Origin: an uncultured Lachnospiraceae bacterium
Lineage (GTDB): Bacteria; Bacillota; Clostridia; Lachnospirales; Lachnospiraceae
Assembly (NCBI GenBank): GCA_900544445.1
Contig: UQVK01000002.1
Coordinates: forward strand, 1-64,000
DNA length: 64,000 nt
Direction: 5' to 3'
Shown here: positions 34,233 to 42,969 of the stretch, one piece after another
How the letters are laid out: every line of letters begins with the position of its first letter
Numbering within the stretch: the first letter of the stretch is position 1
The notes under the pieces: generated by a model
What the model saw: the letters and a program-made list of their open reading frames with translations, nothing else
Told to the model about the DNA's origin: nothing
Database searches by the model: none
Program-made: the position numbers and the translations under genes

Positions 34233-35252
34233 ATGTTTGAAAAGAAAATCAGCATCATAGTCCCGGTCTATAATGCCCAGGATTATCTGGAGCGCTGCGT
34301 GGAAAGCATTCGTACACAGACCTTCCGAAATCTGGAAATTCTGCTGATAGATGATGGATCAAAGGACAAAAGTCCACAGATGTGTGACGATTATGCAGTC
34401 CAGGATGAACGGATCCGTGTGATCCACAAGCCGAACGGCGGTCTGATGTCTGCATGGACAGAGGGAGTACGGGCGGCTGTGGGAGATTATTTTCTCTTTG
34501 TGGACAGCGATGACTGGATTGATGCCTGCATGGTGGAAGGACTGGTGCAGGAAGCGGCAGGCGAGCCTGGAGAAGTCATCTGCTGCAATTTTGTGATTGA
34601 ACGCCCGGACGGCGTGCAGGTCTGCCGTCATGAACTTGCACCAGGCTGCTATACGGGAGAACGACTTCTGGCGGTGAAGGAAAATCTTCTGGGAAATGAG
34701 CGGCGGACCGTTTCCATGTCCCGTTGTATGAAGCTGTTTTCCAGAGAACTGATTCTGGAAAATCTTCGTTTCTGTGATCCCAGAATCCGTATGGGAGAGG
34801 ATGTAAACATTGTGCTGCCTGCCCTCTGCGACTGCCGCCGCCTGATTATTTTGAAGGAGTCTGCCTGGTACCATTACTTTTTTAATCCGGCGTCCATGGT
34901 TCATAAATATGATCCTTCCATGACAGAGGGCATTCGGGCATTGATAGATGCTGTCCACCAGGTATTTACAGATAAGAAAATCGCAAACGGACAGGAGCAG
35001 GAAGAAAAGGAATCGGTTTATCTCATTCTGCTTGTGATAAAGAATGAGCTTCGCGGAGCCCGTTCCGGTTATGTCGGGAGAATCCGCAGTATCTGCGTAA
35101 AAGGCGGATTTTCGAAACGGATGGATCAATATGCCATCCGCCCGCAGGATAGAGCCAATCGGATTCTTGCCTGGGTGATGCGAAGGCCGGACAGCCTGCG
35201 CTGCACTGCAGGAAGCATTTTGTTCTGGATTTATGACAGGCGAATGGGATGA
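34233..35252 (+). CDS. Glycosyltransferase family 2
   Basis: A 339-aa GT2 protein with ISIIVPVYNAQDYLERCVES from residue 6, LIDDGSKDKSPQMCDDY (about 38-54) and FVDSDDWI (about 89-96), whose DSD is the metal site. C-terminal blocks SRCMKLFSREL and RMGEDVNIVLPAL fit EpsJ/CpsI-like capsule transferases. It follows the acyltransferase after 16 nt with AAGAGGA as ribosome site. Its last codons run into the leader of the GT11 gene. Sugar not predictable. Confidence 0.88.
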   Translation: MFEKKISIIVPVYNAQDYLERCVESIRTQTFRNLEILLIDDGSKDKSPQMCDDYAVQDERIRVIHKPNGGLMSAWTEGVRAAVGDYFLFVDSDDWIDACMVEGLVQEAAGEPGEVICCNFVIERPDGVQVCRHELAPGCYTGERLLAVKENLLGNERRTVSMSRCMKLFSRELILENLRFCDPRIRMGEDVNIVLPALCDCRRLIILKESAWYHYFFNPASMVHKYDPSMTEGIRALIDAVHQVFTDKKIANGQEQEEKESVYLILLVIKNELRGARSGYVGRIRSICVKGGFSKRMDQYAIRPQDRANRILAWVMRRPDSLRCTAGSILFWIYDRRMG

Positions 35253-35265
35253 AAGAGAGAAAGCT

Positions 35266-36201
35266 ATGATTATAATAAAAGTGATGGGCGGTCTGGGAAA
35301 TCAAATGCAGCAGTATGCGCTGTATGAAAAATTCCGTTCCCTGGGAAAAGAAGCGAAGCTGGATATTTCCTGGTTTGAGGATGCCGCGCAGCAGGAGAAG
35401 GTGCTGGCGAAGCGCGGCCTTGAACTCCGTCAGTTTGAAAATCTGCAGTTTGAGACGGCTTCCCGGGAAGAGCGTGAGGCGCTTCTTGGAAAGGGCGCTT
35501 TATCCGGAGAGAGCGGTTTTTCCGGACTGGCAGGTTTCCTTGGTAAGGTAAAACGAAAACTGAACCCCGCCGCGGACAGGCATTTTTATGAAACCGATAT
35601 GTACCATCCGGAGATTTTTTCCTTCACGGACAGATATCTGGAAGGCCACTGGGCCTGCGAAAAATACTATCATGATATCATGCCCCTGCTGCGGGAGAAG
35701 ATCCGCTTTCCGGAGAGTGCGGATCCCAGAAACGCGCAGACGGCGGGGCGGATGGAGCAGGGAAATTCCGTCAGCGTTCATATCCGCCGGGGAGACTACC
35801 TGGATCCGGAGAACGCCGGTATGTTCGGCGGCATTTGTACGGATGCCTATTATGAAACGGCGATGAACTATGTGCGGGAACAGCTGCCGGATGTGCATTT
35901 TTACCTGTTCTCGGACGATACGGCTTACCTGAAGGAGCATTTTCAGGGGGCGGAATACACCATTGTGGACTGGAATCGGGGAACGGACAGTTTCTTTGAC
36001 TGCGAGCTGATGAGCCACTGCCGTGCCAATATCTGTGCCAACAGCACCTTCAGCTTCTGGGGAGCCAGGCTGAATGGACGGGGGGATAAGATTTCCATCC
36101 GTCCGGCAAAGCACAAGAACAGCCAGGTGATCGATCCGGTGCGGATGCATGAACTCTGGGAGGGATGGGTGCTGGTTGATGAAAAAGGGAAAGTTCTGTA
36201 G
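35266..36201 (+). CDS. GT11 family alpha-1,2-fucosyltransferase-like protein
   Basis: A 311-aa GT11 protein: VMGGLGNQMQQYALYEKF (residues 6-23), canonical HIRRGDYLDP near 179-188, and CANSTFSFWGARLN near 260-273. It is closest in layout to the GT11 gene at 16.8 kb and has an intact GDP-sugar motif. The start after GAGAGAAA was preferred over an upstream ATG inside the GT2 stop region. It appears to be the last gene of locus 1, since a promoter follows in the 155-bp gap downstream. Confidence 0.88.
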   Translation: MIIIKVMGGLGNQMQQYALYEKFRSLGKEAKLDISWFEDAAQQEKVLAKRGLELRQFENLQFETASREEREALLGKGALSGESGFSGLAGFLGKVKRKLNPAADRHFYETDMYHPEIFSFTDRYLEGHWACEKYYHDIMPLLREKIRFPESADPRNAQTAGRMEQGNSVSVHIRRGDYLDPENAGMFGGICTDAYYETAMNYVREQLPDVHFYLFSDDTAYLKEHFQGAEYTIVDWNRGTDSFFDCELMSHCRANICANSTFSFWGARLNGRGDKISIRPAKHKNSQVIDPVRMHELWEGWVLVDEKGKVL

Positions 36202-36277
36202 CTGTGAAGGTGCGGTATAAGGCGGTCTGTGAGGACCAATACTAGAAGATACAGAAGCGGCAAAAATCCACGTCCGG

Positions 36278-36306
36278 TTGAAGACACCGGTCATTTATGG
36301 TAAGAT
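36278..36306 (+). promoter_or_regulatory. Sigma-A-like promoter of glycan locus 2
   Basis: TTGAAG (36278-36283), a 17-bp spacer and TAAGAT (36301-36306), giving a leader of roughly 45 nt before the flippase gene. A small GGTC/GACC hairpin sits upstream, but no clear terminator separates it from locus 1, so read-through is likely. Confidence 0.65.
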
Positions 36307-36356
36307 ACACATGAATATGGGGTAAAATTCTGGAAAAAGACAGAAAGAAGTCGTAA

Positions 36357-37877
36357 ATGGGACGAGTGAAATATGCGGCCCGGAATATCATGTTCGGCTA
36401 TCTGAGCAACGCCGTAACGGGGATTCTGGGAATCGCTTTACAAAAGATATTCATCATAAAGCTGGGCGAAACGCTGCTCGGTGTCAACAGTACCTACAGC
36501 AGCATTCTTTCCGTACTTTCCCTGGCAGAACTGGGACTGGGAACGGCGGTGAATTTCAGCCTGTATGGGCCGGTGGCCAGAGGGGATAAGGAAACGGTCA
36601 AGGCCTATATGCAGTTTTATAAGAAGGCATACCGGGTGATCGCCCTTGTGATCGCCTGCGTGGGGCTTGCGCTGGTTCCTTTTCTGAAATTCATCATCAA
36701 GGATCCGGTGGGAATCGACAGCAACGCCGATCTGATCGGTTATTATCTGATTTTTCTGTTCAATACGGTGAGTTCCTACTTTGTGGCTTACAAGTACAGT
36801 CTGCCCAACGCGGAGCAGAAGAATTATATCCAGTCCAATGTTCTGACGATCACGAAAATCGCGACTGTGCTGACACAGATCGTGCTTTTGCTGCTGGTGC
36901 CGAACTTCTATCTGTACCTGCTTGCGGCGGCTGTCATTGAGCTGATCCAGAAGATTTTTGCGAACGCATATCTGAACCGGAAATATCCTCTGCTGAAGGA
37001 AAAAAACGTGAGAAAGCTCACAACAGAGGAATTTTCTGATATCAGGAAAAAAACAGGGGCGCTGGTCTGCCATAAGGTGGGGGATGCCGCAAGGCTGCAG
37101 ACGGATTCCATTATTATTACGAGCTTCATCAATGTCACCATGTCCGGTTACGTGGACAATTACAATAAGGTGATCAATCTGATTGCCAACTTTGTCAACG
37201 TGATATTCAACTCCGTGATTTCCAGTTTTGGCAACCTGATTGCCACGGAATCGGATGAAAAGCAGTATGAAATGTTCCGGGTGTACCGTTTTTTTGCAGC
37301 CTGGATCTACGGATTTTCTTCGGTGGGATTCTTCATGCTGCTGACCCCTTTCATTTCCTGGTATTATGGAGACAGGTTCGCTCTGCCCGCAGCCGTGGTA
37401 GGGGCGATTCTGATCGATTTTTACTTTAAAGGGGAGCGGGTGGTGCTCTCTAATTACAAAACCGCAGCGGGCGTGTTTGAACAGGATAAATTTCTCCCTC
37501 TGGTTCAGGGGGCCGTGAACCTGGTGCTCTCCATCGTGCTGGTGCAGCGCATCGGGCTTCTGGGCGTTTATATTGGAACGATTGTGTCCGGACTGATCGC
37601 GAATATCATCCGGCCCGTCATCATTTACCGTACCTGCTTTGACAGAAAGGCCAACGGCTATTTTTATGACGCGCTCCGTTACATCGGCGTTTCCCTATTG
37701 GCGCTGGTTATCTGCGCACTTGCCGGAAATGTGGTGCTTTCCACTGTCAGCCTGCTTCGCATGATCGTGATGGCGGTTATCGTGACAGTCGTATACAATG
37801 GAATTTTTCTTCTTTTCTTCGGAAGAACCTTTGAATTCAAATATTTATATGGAATCCTGAAAACAAGACTGAAATAA
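36357..37877 (+). CDS. Wzx-like lipid-linked oligosaccharide flippase (MATE/MVF-type)
   Basis: A 506-aa polytopic membrane protein with about 12-14 hydrophobic segments. The N-terminus NIMFGYLSNAVTGILGIALQ is the usual start of Wzx/RfbX proteins, and LGVNSTYSSILSVLSLAELGLGTAV (from about residue 42, two adjoining blocks) is typical of Firmicute capsule flippases. It moves undecaprenyl-PP-linked units to the outer face. It is the first gene after the promoter at 36.28 kb. The ribosome site (GAAAGAAG) is weak. With two PglK-like ABC transporters also present, the window encodes two different flipping mechanisms. Confidence 0.88.
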   Translation: MGRVKYAARNIMFGYLSNAVTGILGIALQKIFIIKLGETLLGVNSTYSSILSVLSLAELGLGTAVNFSLYGPVARGDKETVKAYMQFYKKAYRVIALVIACVGLALVPFLKFIIKDPVGIDSNADLIGYYLIFLFNTVSSYFVAYKYSLPNAEQKNYIQSNVLTITKIATVLTQIVLLLLVPNFYLYLLAAAVIELIQKIFANAYLNRKYPLLKEKNVRKLTTEEFSDIRKKTGALVCHKVGDAARLQTDSIIITSFINVTMSGYVDNYNKVINLIANFVNVIFNSVISSFGNLIATESDEKQYEMFRVYRFFAAWIYGFSSVGFFMLLTPFISWYYGDRFALPAAVVGAILIDFYFKGERVVLSNYKTAAGVFEQDKFLPLVQGAVNLVLSIVLVQRIGLLGVYIGTIVSGLIANIIRPVIIYRTCFDRKANGYFYDALRYIGVSLLALVICALAGNVVLSTVSLLRMIVMAVIVTVVYNGIFLLFFGRTFEFKYLYGILKTRLK

Positions 37878-37963
37878 TCGGCGGAAAAATAAAAATATCA
37901 GAAAAATAAAAAAACAGTGAATGATTTCTGAATATTCAAAAAAAGATGGGAAAAGAGAACCAA

Positions 37964-39871
37964 ATGACGGATAATTTGAAGTATCACAGCATCCTGGGGA
38001 CAAAAATCAACGTTACGGATATGGATAAAACGGTGCGCTATATGGAAGCGCATCTGAAGGAACTGAAGGGACATTATATCTGTGTTTCCAATGTGCACAC
38101 CACGGTGACGGCCTATCGGGATCCGGCGTACAGAGCGGTGCAGAACGGCGCCGCCATGAATATTCCGGACGGAAAACCCCTTTCCATCGTTCAGTACCTG
38201 CGCGGTGAAAAGGAGGCAGGACGGGTGCCCGGCCCGGATCTGATGCCGGAACTGTTCCGGCTTTCAGAGGAGAAGGGATACCGGCATTATTTTTACGGAA
38301 GCACGCAGGAGACGCTGGATGCACTTAAAGATAAGCTGTCCGAAAAATATCCGAAAATGAAGATTGCAGGTATGTATTCCCCTCCGTTTCGTCCTATGAC
38401 AGAGGAAGAGGACCGGGAGGCTGTGGAGCGGATCAACGCAGCCAGGCCGGATTTCATCTGGGTGGGACTCGGCGCTCCGAAGCAGGAAAAATGGATGGCG
38501 GATCATGACGGAAGAGTCTGCGGCGTTATGCTGGGGGTGGGAGCCGGTTTCGATTTTCATGCAGGAACGGTAAAGCGCGCTCCAAAATGGATGCAGGAGA
38601 TATGCATGGAGTGGCTGTATCGGATCGGGCAGGATCCAAAACGGCTCCTGGTCCGGTATCTGGATACGAATTTCTCCTTTGTTTTCGATCTGATCAGGGA
38701 GGGGATGAAGGGAAAGAGGGGGATAGACGCGGTGAACCGGAAACAGAAAAAGTCTCTTAAAATCGCCATGATCGGCCACAAACGGATTCCTTCCAGAGAG
38801 GGCGGTGTGGAGATTGTGGTGGACGAGCTGTCCACCAGAATGGTGAAGCTGGGATGCAGGGTGGATGCTTATAACCGCTATGGGAAACATACAGCGGGAA
38901 AACAGTTTGATCAGCGACGTGGGAAATACTATAATGGAATCCGTCTGATTACGATTCCCACGCCCAAAAGCAGTTCCCTGAACGCGATCGTCTATTCATT
39001 TTTTGCCGCTGTCCGTGCACTCTTTGGACGTTATGACGTGATTCATTTTCACGCGGAGGGACCATGTATCATGCTGCTGATTCCGAAGCTGTTTGGCATC
39101 CGGGTGGTTGCAACCATCCATGGACTGGACTGGCAGCGGTCGAAATGGGGAAATTTTGCTTCCAGAATGCTGAAGCTTGGAGAGAAAATCGCAGCAAGGT
39201 ACGCGGATGAAGTGATCGTCCTGTCGCGTAACATGCAGGAATATTTCCTGGAAAATTACGGAAGGCAAACCCATTTTATTCCAAATGGAATTACCTGTCC
39301 GCAGGTAAGAAAAGCGGAACTGATCCGGGAGCGTTACGGACTGGAAAAGGACGGCTATATCCTCTTTCTTGCCAGAATTGTGCCGGAAAAGGGGCTGCAT
39401 TATCTGATTGAGGCATTTTATCAAATGAAAACGGAAAAGAAGCTGGTGATTGCCGGCGGAAGCAGTCACAGTCATGCCTATATGGATCAGATCCGTGAGA
39501 TGGCGGCCAGGGATGAACGAATTATCATGACGGACTTTGTCCATGGTCAGTGTCTGGAGGAACTGTATTCCAACGCTTATCTGTTCGTCCTTCCAAGCGA
39601 TGTGGAAGGTATGGCGCTGACTCTGCTGGAAGCGATGAGTTTCGGAAACTGTTGTCTGGTGAGTGATATTAAGGAAAATACGGAGGTTGTGGAAGAGCAT
39701 GCCGTTACGTTCCGAAAGGGTGATGTGGAGGACCTGAAACAGAAGCTTTCCGGACTGTTGGATGCTCCGGAACGGGTGGAAGCCATCAGACAGGAAAGCC
39801 GGGATTTTATCTGCTCGAAATATAACTGGGACGATGTTGTGGCGGAAACGCTGAAGCTGTATACACCATAA
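37964..39871 (+). CDS. Fusion of WecG/TagA-type (GT26) and GT4 glycosyltransferases
   Basis: A 635-aa two-domain protein. Residues 1 to about 245 are a GT26 domain: NIPDGKPLSIVQY near 67-79, WVGLGAPKQEKWM near 166-178 and GVGAGFDFHAG near 190-200, the motifs of ManNAc(A) transferases acting on undecaprenyl-PP-GlcNAc. From about 265 a complete GT4 follows: PSREGGVEIVVDEL, FLARIVPEKGLHYL and PSDVEGMALTLLEAMSFG. The basic linker between them is short. One protein could thus add two successive sugars near the membrane (inference). The start at MTDNLK is supported by AAAAGAG 6 nt upstream; an ATG six codons earlier lacks a site. Confidence 0.88.
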   Translation: MTDNLKYHSILGTKINVTDMDKTVRYMEAHLKELKGHYICVSNVHTTVTAYRDPAYRAVQNGAAMNIPDGKPLSIVQYLRGEKEAGRVPGPDLMPELFRLSEEKGYRHYFYGSTQETLDALKDKLSEKYPKMKIAGMYSPPFRPMTEEEDREAVERINAARPDFIWVGLGAPKQEKWMADHDGRVCGVMLGVGAGFDFHAGTVKRAPKWMQEICMEWLYRIGQDPKRLLVRYLDTNFSFVFDLIREGMKGKRGIDAVNRKQKKSLKIAMIGHKRIPSREGGVEIVVDELSTRMVKLGCRVDAYNRYGKHTAGKQFDQRRGKYYNGIRLITIPTPKSSSLNAIVYSFFAAVRALFGRYDVIHFHAEGPCIMLLIPKLFGIRVVATIHGLDWQRSKWGNFASRMLKLGEKIAARYADEVIVLSRNMQEYFLENYGRQTHFIPNGITCPQVRKAELIRERYGLEKDGYILFLARIVPEKGLHYLIEAFYQMKTEKKLVIAGGSSHSHAYMDQIREMAARDERIIMTDFVHGQCLEELYSNAYLFVLPSDVEGMALTLLEAMSFGNCCLVSDIKENTEVVEEHAVTFRKGDVEDLKQKLSGLLDAPERVEAIRQESRDFICSKYNWDDVVAETLKLYTP

Positions 39872-39888
39872 AAGGAGCGGAGAAGCTG

Positions 39889-41118
39889 ATGAAAATTCTG
39901 ATGGTCAATAAATTTCTGTATCCCAACGGCGGATCGGAAACCTATCTCTTTGAAACGGGAAGGCAGCTTCAGAGAATGGGGCATGAGGTGCAGTACTTCG
40001 GCATGGAGCATGAAGGCCGTATTGTGGGAAACCATGCGGAAAGCTATACCTCCGGCATGGATTTTCATTCCGGAAAGCTGGCAAAGCTGACGTATCCTTT
40101 TCGGATTATCTATTCCACGGAAGCGCGCGTAAAAATCCGCAGGGTTCTGGATGATTTTCAGCCCGAAGTGGTTCATCTGAATAACTTTAACTTTCAGTTA
40201 ACCCCTTCTATCCTGATGGAGATTGAAAAATACAGGAAACAGACCGGGCATGCCGTACGTGTGCTGTACACAGCGCATGATTATCAGCTGATCTGCCCCA
40301 ATCATATGATGCGCATCCCGGGAACGGGAGAGAATTGCGAACGCTGTCTGGAAAGGGGCTTCTGGCAATGCGCGGCTCACAGGTGTATCCATAATTCCAG
40401 AATCAGAAGCATACTTGGGAGCATGGAAGGGGGCCTGTACCGTCAGCTTGGAACTTACCGCCATCTGGACTGCCTGATCTGCCCGTCCCGCTTTATGAAG
40501 GAAAAGCTGGACCGTAATCCGCTTTTTACAGGGAAAACCATCGCCATGCATAATTTTGTGGGAAGCACAGAAGATGCGGCTCGGTTTCCCGGAAGGAAAA
40601 CGGAAAAGAAGGAATATATCCTCTATTTTGGCCGCTTTGCGGAAGAAAAGGGGATACGAACATTATTGAATGCCTGCCGGAAGCTGCCGGAGATTCCTTT
40701 TATATTCGCGGGAAGCGGCCCCCTGGAGGCAGAAGTAAACGGGGTAGAAAATGTGGAAAATATGGGATTTCAGACAGGGGATGCCTTAAAGCAGCTGATT
40801 GCGGAGGCTGCCTTCAGCATTTATCCTTCCGAGTGGTATGAGAACTGTCCGTTTTCGGTGATGGAATCCATCTCATATGGAACGCCGGTGATCGGTGCGG
40901 ATATCGGCGGGATCCCGGAACTGGTGGAACAGGGGCGGACGGGCGAGCTGTTTGCCAGCGGTGATGTGGATGAATTGTGCGATAAAATATGGAAATTGTG
41001 GAATGACAGGCAATTGTTGTCAGAATATACGGAAAATTGTCGGAAAAAGAGCTTTGACACGGTGGAAGAATACTGTGAGAAGCTGGTGAGACTGTATCAA
41101 GGGGAAAAAACAGAGTAA
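39889..41118 (+). CDS. Glycosyltransferase family 4
   Basis: A 409-aa GT4 protein. PNGGSETYLFETGRQL (residues 13-28) is the N-terminal loop; YFGRFAEEKGIRTLL begins the second domain; PSEWYENCPFSVMESISYGTPVIGADIGG (two adjoining blocks near 312-340) is the donor site. A Cys/His-rich stretch near residues 125-170 (CPNHMM, CERCLERG, CAAHRCIH) resembles the metal-binding insert seen in some capsule GT4 enzymes. AAAGGAG precedes the start. The stop shares bases with the next start (TAATG). Confidence 0.88.
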   Translation: MKILMVNKFLYPNGGSETYLFETGRQLQRMGHEVQYFGMEHEGRIVGNHAESYTSGMDFHSGKLAKLTYPFRIIYSTEARVKIRRVLDDFQPEVVHLNNFNFQLTPSILMEIEKYRKQTGHAVRVLYTAHDYQLICPNHMMRIPGTGENCERCLERGFWQCAAHRCIHNSRIRSILGSMEGGLYRQLGTYRHLDCLICPSRFMKEKLDRNPLFTGKTIAMHNFVGSTEDAARFPGRKTEKKEYILYFGRFAEEKGIRTLLNACRKLPEIPFIFAGSGPLEAEVNGVENVENMGFQTGDALKQLIAEAAFSIYPSEWYENCPFSVMESISYGTPVIGADIGGIPELVEQGRTGELFASGDVDELCDKIWKLWNDRQLLSEYTENCRKKSFDTVEEYCEKLVRLYQGEKTE

Positions 41119-42173
41119 TGAGAGTCATTCACATGGATTCCGGCTTGGGAAACCAGATGCTGGATTATGCGGAATATCTGGCGATAAAAGAAGCCAACCC
41201 GGACGGAGAATACTATCTGGAAAATCTGATTTACGAGCTGCCGCACATGCCGGGCATGTTTTCCCAATGGAATGGATATGAGCTGGAGCGGATTTTCGGT
41301 ATTCAACTTCCAAATATCAGGGAATGCTTTGACCGGAGCCAGTGGAAAACGATTCTGAGAGAAGTGGCAGAGAGCCGGTTCTGGGAAGAGGACTGGAATT
41401 TTGCCCCCTATATTGTGGAGGCCTTCCAAAGGCAGGGACTGGAACTTGCCAGCATGATCCCGGACAAACGGCCGGGGCTGCAGCGGCAGGAGAGCCGGAA
41501 GGTCAGGCTTAGAGGAAAGTTGACGGATTTTTTTCGGACAGCGCCCGGGTATCATACCAAGCGTCTGCTCAGGAAGGCCTTTCAGAAATCCATCATTGAG
41601 AAAAAGAACCAGAGCGTCGATGTGTTCCGAAAGTATCCGCAGGATGTATTTGCGGGCCACTCACTGGCATTTCGATATAAGGGCTTCGGCATGGAGCGGA
41701 TTGAAAGGCAGATCCGGGAGGCATTTCAGTTTCCGGAAATCCGGGATGACAGAAACCGTAGAATGCTGGAGCTGGTTCAGAACACCAATTCAGTGGCGAT
41801 TCATGCCAGGCGCAGCGACATGCTTTTTGTAAACGGAGACTGTTATAAATACGGCTATTTTAAAAGAGCGGTTCATTACATCAGGAAACGAACGGAAAAC
41901 CCGGTATTCATTTTTTTCTGCGACGAAAAAAGCACGGGTTGGTGTGAGAAAAATGAAAAAATATTTGGCCTTGATTTCCGAAAGGATAAGGTATATTTTG
42001 TGGACTGGAATAAGGGACCGGAAAGCTTTCGTGATATGCAGCTGATGGCCCGGTGTAAGCACAATATTTTCACGCAGAGCTCCTTTGGGTTCTGGGGAGC
42101 CTGGCTGAATGAGAATCCGGACAAGATTACCTGTGCTCCGGATGTTTTGTTTGAAGCGACGAACAGTTTCTGA
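41118..42173 (+). CDS. GT11-like glycosyltransferase with altered GDP-sugar motif
   Basis: A 351-aa GT11-like protein: MDSGLGNQMLDYAEYLAI (residues 6-23), HARRSDMLFVNG near 227-238 in place of H-x-R-R-G-D-Y, and TQSSFGFWGAWLNENPD near 323-339. The Gly-Asp pair of the motif has become Ser-Asp, and about 60 residues are added before it (an Arg/Lys-rich segment near 120-165), making it longer than usual GT11 enzymes. Donor may still be GDP-fucose but is uncertain. It overlaps the previous stop, so is probably co-translated. Confidence 0.83.
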   Translation: MRVIHMDSGLGNQMLDYAEYLAIKEANPDGEYYLENLIYELPHMPGMFSQWNGYELERIFGIQLPNIRECFDRSQWKTILREVAESRFWEEDWNFAPYIVEAFQRQGLELASMIPDKRPGLQRQESRKVRLRGKLTDFFRTAPGYHTKRLLRKAFQKSIIEKKNQSVDVFRKYPQDVFAGHSLAFRYKGFGMERIERQIREAFQFPEIRDDRNRRMLELVQNTNSVAIHARRSDMLFVNGDCYKYGYFKRAVHYIRKRTENPVFIFFCDEKSTGWCEKNEKIFGLDFRKDKVYFVDWNKGPESFRDMQLMARCKHNIFTQSSFGFWGAWLNENPDKITCAPDVLFEATNSF

Positions 42174-42180
42174 AGAAGAT

Positions 42181-42195
42181 GCCGCCTGCAGCGGC
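42181..42195. repeat. Short GC hairpin before the GT32 gene
   Basis: GCCGC (42181-42185), loop CTGCA and GCGGC (42191-42195). It shares ATGCCGCCTGC with the hairpin at 9242-9259 and is placed just upstream of a ribosome site in both cases. Confidence 0.6.
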
Positions 42196-42207
42196 GGAAA
42201 GAGGATT

Positions 42208-42969
42208 ATGGAACAATATATTCCCAAAGTGATCCATTACAGCTGGTTCGGCGGGAAGGAAAAGCCGGCATTCATCAGAAAATGCATCAGCACATGGGAA
42301 AAGAAGATGCCGGAATACCGGATTGTGGAATGGAATGAGAGCAACTTCAATCTGGAGGAGCATCCCTTTGCCTTAGACGCTTACAGGGCGAAAAAGTATG
42401 CCTTTGTCAGCGACTATGTCAGGGTATATGTGATGTATCACTATGGCGGCATTTATTTTGATACGGATATCGAGGTAAAAAGGGATTTTTCCGATAAGCT
42501 TGCCGGAGCCAGGTTTGTGATTGCCTTCGAACTTCCGGATTCTCTGATGACCGGGTTCTTCGCCGCTCAGAAGGGGAATCCTGCAGTGAAGGAGATTTTG
42601 GATTATTATGACCGCACCAGCTTCTACAATGAGGACGGAAGCATGCAGCTGACGCCGAATCCCATTATTTTTGCCAGAGAGACCGCCAAGTTTGGTCTGG
42701 TATTTAACGGGCAGTATCAGGAGATCGGAGACGGCATGCGCATTTTCCCGAATGAGGTCTTCGGCGGATACAATGTATACGATATGATCTATACCATAAC
42801 AGAGAATACTGTGTTGGTGCATCATTATACCGCCTCCTGGAGAACGGTTCGGGAAGAAATTCCTGTGAAGCTGAAAAAGCTGATGCTGAAGCTGTTCGGT
42901 GTGGAATTTTTCCGGTTCATGAGAAAAGTGAAACATAAAATATTGAAAATCGAGGACAGGCAGAAGTGA
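42208..42969 (+). CDS. Glycosyltransferase family 32 (OCH1-like)
   Basis: A 253-aa GT32 protein. IPKVIHYSWFGG (residues 5-16), WNESNF, and the core SDYVRVYVMYHYGGIYFDTD (about 67-86) with the DTD metal site are the family signature; VHHYTASW near the C-terminus completes it. Family members use UDP- or GDP-sugars (mannose, galactose, GlcNAc) in capsule synthesis. The ribosome site AAAGAGGA directly follows a hairpin. The frame is open upstream, but the family N-terminus begins at this ATG. The next gene overlaps its stop (GTGA). Confidence 0.9.
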   Translation: MEQYIPKVIHYSWFGGKEKPAFIRKCISTWEKKMPEYRIVEWNESNFNLEEHPFALDAYRAKKYAFVSDYVRVYVMYHYGGIYFDTDIEVKRDFSDKLAGARFVIAFELPDSLMTGFFAAQKGNPAVKEILDYYDRTSFYNEDGSMQLTPNPIIFARETAKFGLVFNGQYQEIGDGMRIFPNEVFGGYNVYDMIYTITENTVLVHHYTASWRTVREEIPVKLKKLMLKLFGVEFFRFMRKVKHKILKIEDRQK

